A stretch of 64,000 nucleotides of DNA from Gamarada debralockiae (taxonomy: Eukaryota; Ascomycota; Leotiomycetes; Helotiales; Hyphodiscaceae), in contig NXFV01000376.1 of the NCBI GenBank assembly GCA_002803225.1, forward strand, positions 51,060-115,059. The letters run 5' to 3'. Shown piece by piece: positions 1 to 13,200 of the stretch (the first letter of the stretch is position 1; each line of letters begins with the position of its first letter). Below the pieces are notes generated by a model that did no database searches, was not told where the DNA came from, and was given only the letters and a program-made list of their open reading frames with translations. The position numbers and the translations under genes were made by a program.

Positions 1-566
1 TGGGGAAGATTGATCAGTCATTGGAAATTCGTCGTGGAGAACGCATGCCGAGCTTTCGGTGTCAGCCGAGGTGTGACGCCGAGGTGCGCAAAAAAAAGCA
101 GTGTCAGAGCCTTTTGCCGCAGCCTTGTCAGATCACATGTAGAGAGGAAGAGATGATTGTAGTGCAATCGCTCATTGGATTCACAATTGCCTTGTGCACT
201 GGCTGAATAAATAGTCCAGTCAATGTAACATTGGCAGAGATTTCTTCCATTCATGTTCGCTCTTACAATATTACAAAAGAAAAGCCGCCCAATATTCTTG
301 AGAGTGGAGCTACGTCGTTTAAGACCAATCATCTCTATCTGCGCCTGCCCCGTTAGACCCTTATTTTACAACGGACAATAATTTAAGAGGCTTTAAGACA
401 AGATATAGAACGACCAGAGTCCAAAGGACAGAGACCCAATAGTATCCAGCAACTTTTTATACAATTCCAATCCCTTCTAATGCACGCAAGGCGCCCCCAA
501 CACTTCACCATACATTCTCTCCTTCATGGGTAGGTGGCCGACACTCTTCCGATCAGCATCGATTGA
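1..566. other. Intergenic, no gene seen
   Basis: No reading frame here has conserved-looking composition or plausible splice structure; the open frames of up to about 100 codons look like chance. The right part is probably the 3' untranslated region of the leftward RRM gene that ends at 567. Confidence 0.5.
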
Positions 567-1857
567 TCAATATGATGGTCGCTCTCTGCGCTCTCCTCCA
601 TCACGGTCTCCCTCACCTCGACCATTACCACCACGGCTCGCATATCCGCCGGAGCTGTAGTCAACTCTCAATTTGCGGCCATAAATCTCCTTGTTCTCAA
701 GTGCTTGGAGACCCTTCATTGCGCTGTCCACATCAACGAAGTCTGCATGTGCGAAACCTCTGGGTTGACCGGTGCGTCGGTCGATGGCAACTCGTACATC
801 AATAACATTTCGGATATCGCGGAACAGCTTGTTGAGATCAGCATCGGACATCTCGAATGCGAGATTGCCGATGAAGAGGGTCTTGGAAGGTGGATTGGGT
901 TTATTTTCGCGTCGGGTGACGGCCTGGTAGTTGACCACGAGTCGGCGTCCTTCATAGACGGTTTGGTGCTTTGCTTCAATGGCGGCGGTTGCTTGTTCAG
1001 TGGTTGCGAATTCAATGTATCCGAATCTATCGACGACTTGATTAGTTTTGAAAGATATGTTGGAAATGCATGAAAATTTACCCTTTGCTCAATCCTCTGG
1101 CATCAGAAGCAACAATTGCGGATTTGATGGTTCCATATTCCCCAAATTCTCTCTCGAGATCACTGGCAGTGACGTCGAACAAAAGGTTTCCAATATAGAT
1201 ATTAGGGCAAGGAGCCAGCACTGCGGGTTCACGGAATCCGGATCTTGGGCCTCTGCTGTCGCGATCGAATGATCTATCAATCGATCTTCCGCCATCTCTA
1301 TCGCCACCATAACCACCTCTGTTACCGTAGGAAGTTCTATCGCCACCTGAACGTCTGTCACCATACGAAGGTCGGTCCCCATTTCTGTCGTTGTATGAAG
1401 GTCTCGAGTCTCGTCTGTCCTCATGCTGAGCGAAGCCAAGACCGGCAGCGGCAGCAGTAGTAGTAGCGCCATCAGCGACTGCATCCTTAGCCCGCTCAGC
1501 ACTCTCCGCCAAACTCTGAGCAGCATTTCCTGCGTATGTCGATGCAGATTCGGTGGCAGAATCAATCGCTGATCGAACTGCGCCGTGCTCGTCGCTATCT
1601 GCGGATTCTACAGAAGATTTCTCTTCGGAGGAATTGGCCTCATCGCTCACGAATCGTCTGAACACTGTGGATGGGATACCATTCTGAGTTTTTGATCGGA
1701 GGGTGAAGGGAGAAGATGTGGTGATAGAGCGAGGCTTGGAGATGAAGGAGGTGGATGGGGAAGAAGCTGCACGAAATGCTGCACGACGGATGAAATGCCT
1801 TTGACGGTGTTAGTTTGATGGCAATGGATACTTGACATGGAGAAACTGAACTTACAT
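567..1857 (-). CDS. Two-RRM RNA-binding protein, probably mitochondrial
   Basis: Modelled with three exons on the minus strand (1857-1856, 1798-1082, 1026-567), 392 aa. Two introns (1799-1855 and 1027-1081) have clean GTAAG/GTAAAT donors and AG acceptors. The N-terminus (MHFIRRAAFRAASS...) is rich in Arg, Ser and Ala with no acidic residue for about 50 positions, which looks like a mitochondrial presequence. An acidic/Ala-rich linker and an Arg/Asp/Gly/Tyr-rich (RGG-like) segment follow. RRM1 (about 199-272) has RNP2 IYIGNL and RNP1 KGFGYIEF; the second intron splits RNP1 between its glycines. RRM2 (about 290-365) has LFIGNL and RGFAHADF. The tail is Gly/Arg-rich. Paired RRMs bind single-stranded RNA, so a role in organellar RNA processing is an inference from the presequence. 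The family is clear; the exact function is not. The start codon itself is split by intron 1. Confidence 0.85.
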
Positions 1858-4356
1858 GATTGCGAATTGTGTAAGGACTGGACGAGGAAAGAATTCTCGA
1901 TATCTTGATTTCGAGTAGTGATGCTCTACAAAAAATTATTTCCAGCGGAAGCTATTTTCTAAGTCTTAGCGTCAGTCTAACCGTTTTGGGCGATTATGGA
2001 GAGGTTCCTTCCCCTTTTGTGGAAAATTCCCCCAGAACATGCGATTCTGATTTTCTTTCTATGGAGATCCACGAAAATAGCTCCTATTTTCAAATCGAAT
2101 AGTTTCGACTGATGCCTCAGCTGGTGATGACGGGTACGGGATAAATGAGAAATTAATTCAAGTTTGGGGTCCAAATATCCTGGCGGTGGCCTCGTGAGGC
2201 TGAGGCTGAAACGTCTTATACCTCAATCGATCATCAGTCATTCTCTTTCTGCTGATTTATACGGCCATTGGTTTGAGTTGAACTTGTTTGGACCAACTCT
2301 GGCGCTTACAACTTTCGATCTGAGAATTTATCAACATCGCCTAAGCGTATCAGCCGGGTATGTCGAGCATGATGCCTTTCCTCCAGCTTGTCAAGCAGAA
2401 CGACACTACCGCGAAGGATATTGAGCTATGTCGGACTTGTCGAAGTTGCTTTCTAAGAGCTGGACACCAATTCCTAGCTGGACACTGAATCCTTTTGTTT
2501 ATACATTGGGCTTCCGAACGGAGCAGTTATACAATGACAGTTTCAGCTAATTGTGACGAAGAAGCTGCTCCATTTGTTCGTTTTGGTTTTGAGAACCCTC
2601 TCTTCTCTCTGCCACCAGACATCATAATTGCCCCTCCAACAGATTTCCGACTGGAGGAATATGCGTGGCGTTAGTTATTTCGAGGTTCGCAATTGGGGGG
2701 TTCAAGTTGGGAATTTCGAGTCTTTTCGGGGACCAGAGGACGGCTATTGTCTCCGAAACCCCTTGGATCTATAGAAAGTTCTTCCGAAAACAGTGACATT
2801 GTACACGCAAGCCCACAAACCAATCCCATCCCGGCCGGCGTAGAGGAGCAGGAAATTGATTTTTCGACCGTACGTAAATGGCTCCATACCTGCGAACCGA
2901 GGATAAAGCATCAAACACAAGCGACTTCCACTGTCCTGTCGGCGTACAGCCCACCACAAACCACAGCTCCCGTTTCCTTCCTCTTTCTTCTCAGGCTCCA
3001 CCTCTCCCTCTCATACCCATACCTCAAACCCGAAAACTCATAACGTCTTCCCCGTCCATTTCCCTCAGTTCCCTTCCTATAAACTTCCATATTCATTCGT
3101 CCCTCAAGCTCAACCATCCGCCCTTTCAAGCCTGCCCCTGATCGCTATATCGGGGAAGAAACAGCTAGGAGACAGAATAAAATATAATGCAAACCGCTAT
3201 CTGCTTCAATCTCTCAAACTGCTGCGTGAATGTCATCAAGTTGCTCTCCCAAGACAACACCATCAAGCCAGGCCAAACACCATAGACCTCCTGCCTTTCC
3301 CATCTTTCTCCCCTTCGAGGTGCGCCAGCCTGATTCGCTGCAGAAACTCCGGCAGCTTTATCGGCGGTGATTAACCTCGTCAACGAGTCAATGATTAGGG
3401 TGCGCAATCTATCCAAAGATTTCAAATTCAGTGGCATAATCATATTCTGCATTCCGAACCCAAGATTTTGAGAATTCATTCGATTGACCCAAATCCATCC
3501 CGGCGGGACAGAGAAATCTAATCTAAACCCACAGGTCTATGCCCATAGGCAAACCCTAAGTAAGGCTGAACCCCAAGTGTAGTAACCACACGCCGAAGCG
3601 TCCGCAAAGCAAAACCTAGTGTGCAACTGATTCCTTCCCTTCGTCGTAAGCTCTACTAGCCACCCAACCAATACCAAATACAGGCAAAGGAAGAGCTGCC
3701 ATCAGGAGAGAGCAAAAACAAGAAAACCGAATACAGAAGCGGGTATATGTAAGATTGTGAACGCCATTTGTTCCATCCATAGCATCCATCCATCCATAAG
3801 ACATCATCGTGTGAAGTGCGCTACAAGCGCGAGCAAGCACAAGGAATAGGGAAGGAAAACAAGTAAACTCCATCCACTCCATATGCAATCCCTTCCATTC
3901 CATAAAAACCAATCGCACTTTTTATTCCAGTATCGTCGTATCGAAGAGGCCGCCAGCAGTAATTCAATTAACTGCAATGGTATTTTGCGCACATAACAAA
4001 CGAAAAGCCGACCGAGATGAAAAGACTATTCCAGACAGAGAGAAGGAAAATCGAATGAGAACCAGAAACGCCGAATTTTGTAGTAACACAAGTCTTTGTA
4101 GTAGTAGTGAAAGTATCGAAGAGTCGTAGGTGAATGCTCGGCCCAAGCTGCGAGTGCGATGGCGTTTGATCTTCTGTCTGTGTGACGCCGGAACAAAACG
4201 ATTTAAGACTGAAATTCGAAAGCTCAAATCGATAAGCGAGGAGAGAAGCGGACGGTGGACTCGTAATGTAGAAGCGAAACGTAATCATGAGTGAGAAAGG
4301 AAATCGTTGTAATCAGACAAGACATGTATGTAGGTGTGGGTGTGGGTTGTGCAAGC
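1858..4356. other. 2.5-kb intergenic region with a CT-rich promoter-like tract
   Basis: This is the upstream side of the RRM gene and the downstream side of the bHLH gene. A strongly pyrimidine-rich stretch lies at about 2970-3130 with a TATAAA-like box near 3078, which resembles fungal promoters reading rightward. The first ATG after it (3187) opens only 32 codons, so no gene is called. The 3' side (3500-4356) probably includes the untranslated tail of the bHLH gene. No repeat or RNA gene was recognised. Confidence 0.4.
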
Positions 4357-6276
4357 TTAGAAGCTGGAGTGTTCGATTGAGCGCTTTAAGTTGTTGGTAT
4401 GTTGCTGCTCGGACTGTTGGAAGCCATTGATGAGAGGCTGCTGAGTCTGAGGCTGGAAACCATTGTGAGACTGCTCGTTCTGGGAAGGATAACCATTGAC
4501 GCGAGACTGCTCATTCGGGTAACCGAAACCATTGGGGCGATGCTGATCAACCTGGGAATTGGGTTGAGGGCGGTGGATGTGGGCCTGTTGTGGAGTAAGT
4601 TGCATAACAGGAGTCTCGTTGTATTGAACACCAGTCATATTGTCCTCAGACATGAAAGCACCGCGAATGGGTGGGAGCTCGGTACCCTTGTTGATGGCTT
4701 GAACGTCCTTGACACGCGAGGCGCCAGAAACATAGTTGTGGTGAGGGGCATTGAAACCGTCCATGTGGGAAGCACCATTGACACGTTGATCACCCTGTGG
4801 CTGGAAGCCATTGTGACGAGCAACCTCAGCACGAAGCTGAGTGTTCTCCAAGCGAAGGGTATTGGCCTCACGACGTGAAGTCTCGGCCTCTTGAGATAAC
4901 ATGGCAATGGTGTCGCGTTGCTGAATGAGCTCACTCTTTAATCGCTGATGCTCTGAAATAGCTACGAATTGTCAGAATGGTATGAACGTGGAATGGTATA
5001 AGCGATTACGTACCCTTAGTCAGAATCTCCCACTTGCTAGCCTTTGAGCCGCGCTCTTGAGGCATCAGATCACGTAAGGTATCGAATAAGTCCTTCATCT
5101 CCGTGCGCCGCTTACGCTCAGCAAGCTTGTGGCTAACTCGAAGCTCAGGGGTACGTGAGTAAGGTTGAGTTCCGCTGGGGGAGCCAGCGCCACCATCCTG
5201 AAGATCACTCACTTGCTTGTGTAGCATAGAATGGTGGTGGGTCGGGAAGTCGCCTGATTCACGAGGGAGGTAGTCAGGTGCCATACCGTCCTCCAAACGG
5301 CGTTGTCCGGGAGGAAGTCTTGATTCGGTTGTGAATTGTGAGCTGGCGATGGAATCGGCCATGCTCGAGCGTCGAGAATTTAAGTAAGAAGTGCCTTTGC
5401 GGCTGCCAGTCTCGGCGGAAGGACGAGCAGCAGCAGACGGGTTTCTCTGAATCTCCTCTTCCGGGAAGGCCCAAGCCTGTCCCTTAGTTGGTTCAGGAGC
5501 ACGAGCAATATTGCCAAGTGCAGGGCCGGTAATGGTTGGAGCAGTCTTGGGCACGGTACCACCCATCTGCTTTGGAGAAAGGGGGGAGGAGATGGCGTCC
5601 GGTAGACGGTGAGAGTTGGGTTGGTAGGAGTTAGAGAAACGGATACCCGAGTTACGATCCTGAACAGCGCCAGGGTTGCGCTGCTGCTGCAACGTGGATT
5701 GAATTGACGTAGTCGATTGATTGGCGCTAGCATATGGCGAACCCAATTTCAATTGATCAAATGGAGTACCAATTTGGGAGTTGATACTCTGACGACGAGA
5801 ATCAACCTCACTATTCATAGACAAGCCAGCGGACATCGGGCCAGCCTCATACGATGGTCTACTGAACCGATTGTGCATTGAATGCGCATCGGCACTAGCT
5901 GGTGTAGTGGGCGAAACCATGGAAGCGACGCTCATACTACCAGAGGTAGGAGAGTTAAGAGGTTGGGTGTAAAGGTTTGTGGTGATCGGAGAAGGAGTCT
6001 TGTCTAAAATCGACGATTGGTATCCGGAGGGTGAGGGGGGAACATGGCCACCATTGCTGGATTGCGTCGAAGTGTCTTTATTCAAGTCAGTTTTGTTCAA
6101 TTCAATTGTGGCTCGAGGCCGTAATATGAGTCGCGAATTGAAAGAAAGGAATCGAACTTACGCTTGCTTGAAGGGTCGTGGGTTGAGAAGTAGGCCGAAT
6201 CGCGCTGATCCTCTGGGTGATTGAGCACGCCAGCTAATCCAGCAGGCAGCTTCTGCTGCGAGACTGGTTGCTCCAT
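4357..6276 (-). CDS. bHLH transcription factor with Gln/Asn-rich tail
   Basis: Three exons (6276-6162, 6075-5014, 4961-4357), 593 aa; both introns keep frame and begin GTAAG or GTACG. Residues 1-345 are Ser/Pro/Gln-rich and disordered-looking. The basic region (SHKLAERKRR, about 350) has the His-x3-Glu-x3-Arg arrangement typical of factors that bind CACGTG-type E-boxes. Helix 1 and the loop follow (FDTLRDLMP, GSKASKWEIL), and the intron at 4962-5013 cuts helix 2. A heptad-like coiled coil follows (about 400-450, many Leu/Glu/Arg). The last 150 residues contain several Asn-Gly-Phe/Tyr repeats in a Gln/Asn-rich context. The SKASKWEILTKA helix 2 is shared by a conserved filamentous-fungal bHLH group, some members of which are annotated as HLH factor GlcD-gamma; I cannot assign a target pathway. 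ATG at 6276 is the first in the open frame. Confidence 0.9.
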
Positions 6277-7210
6277 TGTTGCGGAGTTGACGTCGAGTGT
6301 GGGTTTTTGCGAAAGGAATGCGCGATAAGAGAGCGTGGAAAGCTTCTAGAAGGAATGAGTACAGCGAGTAGAGCACGCTGAAATGTATACAATTGATGTT
6401 GCTAGAAGCAGAGGGGTGTTTCGCAAATCTCAATTAGAGAAGGGAAGTTGATGTTGTCGTAGCTTGTGAGGTGAAGAGGTCTTGGTCTACAAGAAAGAAG
6501 TTGTGGAGGAGGAGGTGATGTCGCTCGAGTCTTTAGTGTAGATAGGATCTCGCTAGGGTGACCAAAGCTCCAACCAAGAAACACAGAAGGCGAGTCGAAG
6601 AAGCGAGTTTGAAGAGTCCTCCTTGTCATTAAAGACAGTTTTTTTAAAGTTGATTGACGGAGGAAGATGGAGAAAGTATTTTGCTGATGTAGGAAGAAGA
6701 CTTGTACCCCACGAGACGCTAGAGGTTGACGTTCGGAATCTTGTGAGAAGTAACTATACTGTACCGTAGCCCGAGTACCGCAGTTAAGCCTGAATCTCAG
6801 GGTTACGGGTACAGGAAAGTAGCGTCCCTGAGCTAGTGAACGCGCTCTCAGGGAAAAGGTATCGTTCAAACCAGGGACAGGTAATTAATTGACTAGGGCG
6901 AGGAGCCAGTCGACAAACGAAGTAGTAGAGGAAGGTCGTCAGAAGAGTAGAACCAGCAATGCAGCAACAGGAAGAGTAGTTTGTCACAGTGCGAATTGGC
7001 TGCAGTTGATGTTCTTTACTTGATATGGATGGTGGCTCTTTCAGATGCAAGATGGGGATTGGGATTCAAGGGTTTGTGGATTTGTGGCACCGCGCAAGGA
7101 AGAGAGTCAGGATAGCGTGGAAGCGGGAAGGAAGAAACAAGGATGAACGAACTGGTGTCAGGACGGCCAAGTGCGGTTGGGGGGGGGGGGCAAGATGGCT
7201 CTAACCACAT
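6277..7210 (-). promoter_or_regulatory. Probable long 5' leader and promoter of the bHLH gene
   Basis: About 0.9 kb upstream of the bHLH start. It contains several ATGs opening short frames on the minus strand and a 12-base homopolymer (G on plus, C on minus) at 7179-7190. Long leaders with upstream ORFs are common for fungal transcription factors, but the transcription start cannot be placed from sequence alone. Confidence 0.35.
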
Positions 7211-10200
7211 TGATGATGGTGCTCTGCTTCACCCTGCGATCGAGCATGAAGTTAAGCCTGGAGGAGTTTAGATTGAGGTGCGGATTCTTGCCCCGCCAAA
7301 ACCAAAATCCAAACGTGCAAGTCTGGACGTCAAGAAATATTAATAACTCTATCTTAAAAAGGAAATAGGATTGCCTTGTTGAGTAGTAGGAGCTTGGTTT
7401 ATATTTTTTTCATTCAGTTTGTGGACTTGCTCCTCTATAGATATTGGATGCAGAGCCAGAAGAATTCCAGGAAAAGCAGACGAATGATTTCCCCATTTTC
7501 TGTCTCCTGTCAAAGGTCCTGCCTTATTAATGTACAGCGAAAGTCTTTACTACACTAGATAGGACCTGAGAGAAGAAACAAGATAGAACAAGCACAAAAT
7601 AAAACAGTCTGAACTTGGTCGGTCCATCCAACTTGCATGCCGTTGTCCAGCATTGGCAGCCAAGGCACCATGCTGCAGGTAATCCATTTCCCAGTCGCGT
7701 CTGCGCCTGCCCAAAGAGCTCACAGTCCATTATGGGGAAGTTGTAGCCTTTTGTTTCGCGACTATGAACTGTACCGCGTTCTAAGCTCTTCTATTCACTT
7801 TCCTCAACATCGCTGGACATCGGTCGCTCGGCGTTTATTCGGGGTCACCAGTGCCAGTCCCCATAGGGCAGGCGACACAGAACTAACTGCATTAGATCAA
7901 ATCGCACCCCAGGACTCGAGCCCGTCTTCTACTGCAGGTCTCGCAATGCTACATGGAGATACTATCATTGTCTTTTCCTTGGAGAATCTGGTCTATCTAG
8001 CGGGGTTTTCCTTGAGGTTTCTCTTTGTTCTGAGAGTACGCTAATAGCCGAATGGTCGATGCCAGCCTCGTGGCAGTGGATCGAACAAAGAATGAATGCG
8101 GATGATATTTCCTGTGGTTCGTTAAAAGCGATAACTAATATCAAAATCCTCTCAAAAAATGGCCCCCACATTCCAAAATTAGGGACCAATTTTCATCTTC
8201 AAGCAGATCAAACAAATAGAGACAGATGATCTTCGTGATTATGATTTTGATATCGGCCGGGGAAGTGTGGAACCCCCGTCCTTCAACGGCTGTTCCGATA
8301 AAGGGGCCGGCCGGTTGGGGAGAGATGAGACCGGAGCAGAATACCCCAATAGTAAGGAGGCTGCCAATTAGACTTCCGCCGGTACTGTTTGGGAAGGGGT
8401 GGCACGAATCAATCTTCAGAATTGATGCTCGTTTCGCGAGCTTGGAGTTGTACTGTCTTGAAATAGTACCCATCGAGCCAGCCAGTTTTGAGGTGGCTCA
8501 AACACAATTATCGATCCGGCATTCGAATCAGATCGGTCCAACTGGAGAACGGCTTTGTTTCTCGTCTGCTCTATTGGATTGGTTTCTCCTACGGCTTTCT
8601 TCCACGAGTACACGCCTCCACGGTTTCAAAGCCCTCGCATGTTAAGCTTACCTGAACTTCTTCGGCACCCATGTTAGTTCTCCTGCCTGCTAACTGAACC
8701 TTGTAGTACCGCATGGCAGATAGCCTGGGATGCAAGACAAACCTAGCCTCTTTAGGGGCATTTAACTTTCTTTTCAAAGACAGCCCAAAGACAGGGCCTT
8801 TGAAGACGTTTGCAAGATCTTCTGCTTCTGCATAGTTATATAGGGTACCCGATTTTCATGATAATCAATCCAGATTATTATTTCTCGTCACAACACATTT
8901 TCAGGGTTCGAATGGATGGAGAACTCATTAACATGGCCTGCCACTTCAGGCTGAATTTATCGAATCGGTGGCATTTCATCTTGCAAATCACCGAGATCCT
9001 GGGAGGAGGTCTGTGCCTGGCAAATCGCAGTTTGGGCGCTTGTCCTGGCTCAAGGATAATAGACGCACCTGCCAGCATGTCATCCCCTGCTCATCTCAAA
9101 CTAGACACATCCGGGGCTGGCGACGATCGAAATTGCTGCCAAAAGTCGTGTCAAGCATGTGTTCTCATCGAGGATCCCTCCTTTTCTGGATTGACGAGGA
9201 TAAAGAACCGCAGACCCATCCAGCCTTAGCCGCCCTCCCCATACAAAGCCTGTCCTTGCAGACCACTTTTCACCCACGGGGCATGAACGTGGCGATTTCT
9301 GACATGGAAGACAGGTTGCAACGTGCTTTTCAGGAATAGATCGACAGAACATCATTCTCTGAAGCACCAGAACAGAAGAATCAGATGGCACCACAAGAGG
9401 TATCTCGGCCGGGATCTACTTGCTCGGAGGTCGGCGACTACGTGTATTTCTGTCATATGTCAAGAGGATCGCCATACTCTCGCAAACTTGTGGCCGGCTC
9501 GCATGGCCCCCATTCACACCCGCTTCTAGAATGTCCACAAAATTGTTTTCGCGTATCCCCCGTAAATTCGGGCATCGCAGACCCCTGGGCCATGAATCGG
9601 AACATCAAACACGGAATCGCCTGTCAATCCCTACCATGCATGCCGAGCCACCCTTTTTGTATCCCCCTGAAAAGGCATAATTATCGGATCAACTAGCCTT
9701 GGACTCGGGCCAAATGTGGGTATTTCAAATCGCGCCGACGAATCTACTCATGGCATCGTGACGGGTCCTGGTGAGGATTGCATGTGAGATGCCATTTGGT
9801 ATCGTGCTACAGTGGAAGATCTACCTCGTCTCCTCTATCCTATTTGCTACCGACAGATCGGATCCCACAACCCTGATCTTTTCATGCAAGCGATGTAGCC
9901 GTGCTGTGCGCTGAATGGACGGGTAATTCAACACTCTGCTTCATCCCGAAATCTCCCCTTCACACTTCACCAGGGCCCGAATGGACAAGTATCTTCAAGG
10001 CGCAGTGCTCGCAGATTCTGATGCAGCTGAACCGACATTCGGCTCTTGGTATCTCCGTCCTATTTTTGAGCCTTAATTGGGTGGCAATATGTATCGAGAA
10101 TGGGAAAGGGCATTTGAGGAGACAGAAACGGACTCGACGAATAGGCTTCAAGTCCACCTTTCTCCTTCCATGTGGTCCAGGATTCGGTGGCGTTCTCCCC

Positions 10201-13200
10201 AGCCCCCATCACGGCAGCGCTACAGCATGTCGAGAGCCTGTGGAGGCTTGCTGATCGATCGATACGCCATACGCTAAACTTCAAAACGACGACGTTGAGG
10301 ACTTTAGATCGACTGGTTCAGGCAGGAAGTTCTCACGAGCTTTTGCTTTTTCTTGAAGGTGCCACTTCATGCAGCAGGCATCAGCCTGCTTCGATTGATT
10401 TCACAAGGTTGTCCATGGCTTGGACATGCACCTCGTGCGGAGAACGACACAATAAGAAACGAACAGTTCAATACCTCGGATGAAGCATCGAATCAGCATT
10501 GATGTCAATTGGACAGATTTCGGATGAAATTGCGGCTCTTTCAAAACACCATGATCCAAATCAAAGTGTGGCCATCCACAACGAAACAATGGCTGGAAAT
10601 GATTCCCCTCGAACAATTCTCTCCCGCTATTGCCCGCTTCAATCGTTTATGTCCTGTTGTACCAGTCCCCGAAGTGCGGTCATACAGCCCAAGCCTAGCG
10701 GCATCGGCGTTCACCTCATGTTACACCAGCACGGAAAAGATACATGGGCTACTTACTTGCTTGCGAGTACACAACGTGAGCGTTAAATGATCACAACTTC
10801 TTAACCAGCTCCAGGAAGTTAGTCCTTATTGTGAAGATCCTTCATTGAATCTCTGCGAAGAGTGTCACGAGTTTTCATCCCACTGCCTCCTCCCGAGTTC
10901 CACCAGCTCCTGCATCTGCCATGGTTAGATGTGTAACAGTCTAGAAGGACAGGGAGATGTCGCCAGAAGATCTGCAGAATCTGAACAACTTTCTCCTCGA
11001 GCTTAATTTGCCGAAACATCCGAATGCAACGTGTGGTCCAGCTGTCTTGTCTCTCAATGTTCTGCTCTATCCGGTGACGCCACGGCGTGACTTCGTTGAA
11101 GAGAGCACAGCAGGAACCTTTGCCCAATGACGAAATCGAACGGATTGTTGAAGAGTATCAGATTACTTTGAATGTAGGACACAGTAGCTTGCACAAACAC
11201 GCTTTAGCCACCCAGCGACCAGGATTGAAAGACCTCCGGTTCGGCGTGTCATGTATACATGCATAATTTAGTCACGGCTTTCATATTTGAAATTCACTAT
11301 TTCTCCAAAAAAACTCGGCACCAATTACCGCGCCAAAAACGCTCCCCCCTCATATCACTTGCGCAATTTTCGCCTCAAACTTGTCTGACACTAGCAATCT
11401 AGGCACTAAAGTAGACGCCACATTCTTCAACGTGCCAGAGTCAGCAGCCATGCGGATAGCAACAGCCTCCCCCTTCTTCCCTAAGATCCAAAGGCCAGAG
11501 CTACATCAGCTCACTATCTCACAAGTTGCATCGTCTTTCTCCGCGACCTCAGCATGGTCGATCTCAGGACCACAACAGATGATGCTGCTGTAACCAGATA
11601 CTGCGGCTCCGTCCCGAGCCCATCGTGCTACTCAGGTTCCTGGCGAATACTACGTTGTACTGCCGTCCTTGGGAACAAATCAAGCTATTCCATCTTCCAC
11701 CTCCTCAAAGACGATCAGAGGCTGACCATCATCCGGAACAGATCATGTAGATGCCTGCCTTACACCATCCCTGTCGTCCGTCCTCCACAACATGCACTCC
11801 TTGGCCCCGAGATACCAAGACCAAGATCCAAGTCAATCCTTCTCCACTACTCCACCATGTCAGCGGGACATACTCTCCCAACTCAAGTCCCCCTCCGCAA
11901 TACCACAACATTCTGCCCCGACATCACACGATGCTGAGACCTTCAACGTCCTTCTAGACTTCCATCACAAAAGCACATTTCATCAGACCACGAAGCTTTT
12001 CACCGGTATACCAGCTCCACGGACACCAATGACCCTAAAATGAGCTGTTCTTGAAGCCCCCAAAGCCCTTTCCTCAAGCCCCGAAGTAAGCCTTAACATT
12101 CCTCGGGTCCAACTCATCCGCTGTGCCACACTTCCATTACTTCGTGTACCAGATTCTGCAAGTGGCAATGTTGTAGCCCACCTGGCTTTCGTTGTTGTGA
12201 GCTGGTGATCCCAAGTTCTTGGTCGCAGTCGCAGCGTGAGGGTAACGTAAGATCAGTAGGATGCATGATCGGGATCAAAAGCAGGAAGTGAGATGAATGG
12301 TATTGAGACACTTGTTCCTATGTCTAGCACGCTCCTGATTTCCAGCTTGGCTATCATTAATCCAGTGATCCCGAGTCCTTTGTCTAGCTACTATAGCTAA
12401 GATGCACAATGGAGATCAGAGACATTGTCTTGGCTAATGTGGTGAGACATATGTTCCTGCTTCTGTGTGTTGATAGGTCTAGAAGGTCTGGGAGATACGG
12501 TGATATCTGGAGAAGGCCGAAGAGCTGGCGAAGAGCTGGGGAAGTCCGAAGACCTGGAGAAGGCCGAGGACCTAGAATCAAGCTGTAGATATTAAGGAAG
12601 GGTTGAACTTTATAGGAAGTGGTAGAGATTTTGAATTAAAGCTTTCGAAGCCTATTTTGGACTAGCGCCATATGCACCTCAGTATCAGGGTTCTCATAAC
12701 AACACTGTGGAGTCCTGAGTACCTAGTACCTAGTCATTGGTCGACTGACTTGAGCCGTCCTAGCCAGTCACGGTCGGGCGTTTGCGAGCACTTCCACTCG
12801 CTTTCATTGTCAACATTACTGTCACTGTCAATAGTATTCTCATTTTTATTTGATGATACAGCGTATTCGAGCCTACTTTTGTGCGGGTTACGCGAAGTCC
12901 AGCATCTTCACAGTCGAACTGGAAATTAGACTCAGCGTTTATGCACATGTGGTACTCAATTTTCTCCAGAAGTTTGCTGCCTGCCAATCTGTTAGTCACG
13001 GGACCCCTTACGTAGTTTCTACAGCTGGAATGGCAACTGGATGGATCATCTGGCCCATTCACTTCTTATTCCAGATGATTTTTGCTGGTGATGCCGCGAA
13101 TTAGTGGGAGCAGATTGTAGCGTGCATGGCTATTTTCAATCTGACGAAGCTCATCCTGCAGCTCCATGGTATACAGGAACTCTTTCATGATACTTCTCAC

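Noticed and set aside
3165..3285. 32-codon ORF after a CT-rich promoter-like tract
   Set aside because: Too short and without recognisable features; no splice partner found.
4399..4878. 159-codon plus-strand ORF opposite the bHLH gene
   Set aside because: It is the antisense shadow of the third bHLH exon; its Leu/Ile-rich composition follows from the Gln/Asn codons on the other strand.
8226..9696. Overlapping plus-strand frames of 86-139 codons
   Set aside because: No domain, no consistent codon character, and equally long frames exist on the minus strand; they look like chance in GC-balanced DNA.
10077..10484. Amidase-like phrase in the gene-poor region
   Set aside because: FSPAPITAALQHVESL resembles part of the amidase family, but no Gly/Ser-rich signature or catalytic Ser-Ser-Lys block is found nearby and no exon chain can be built.
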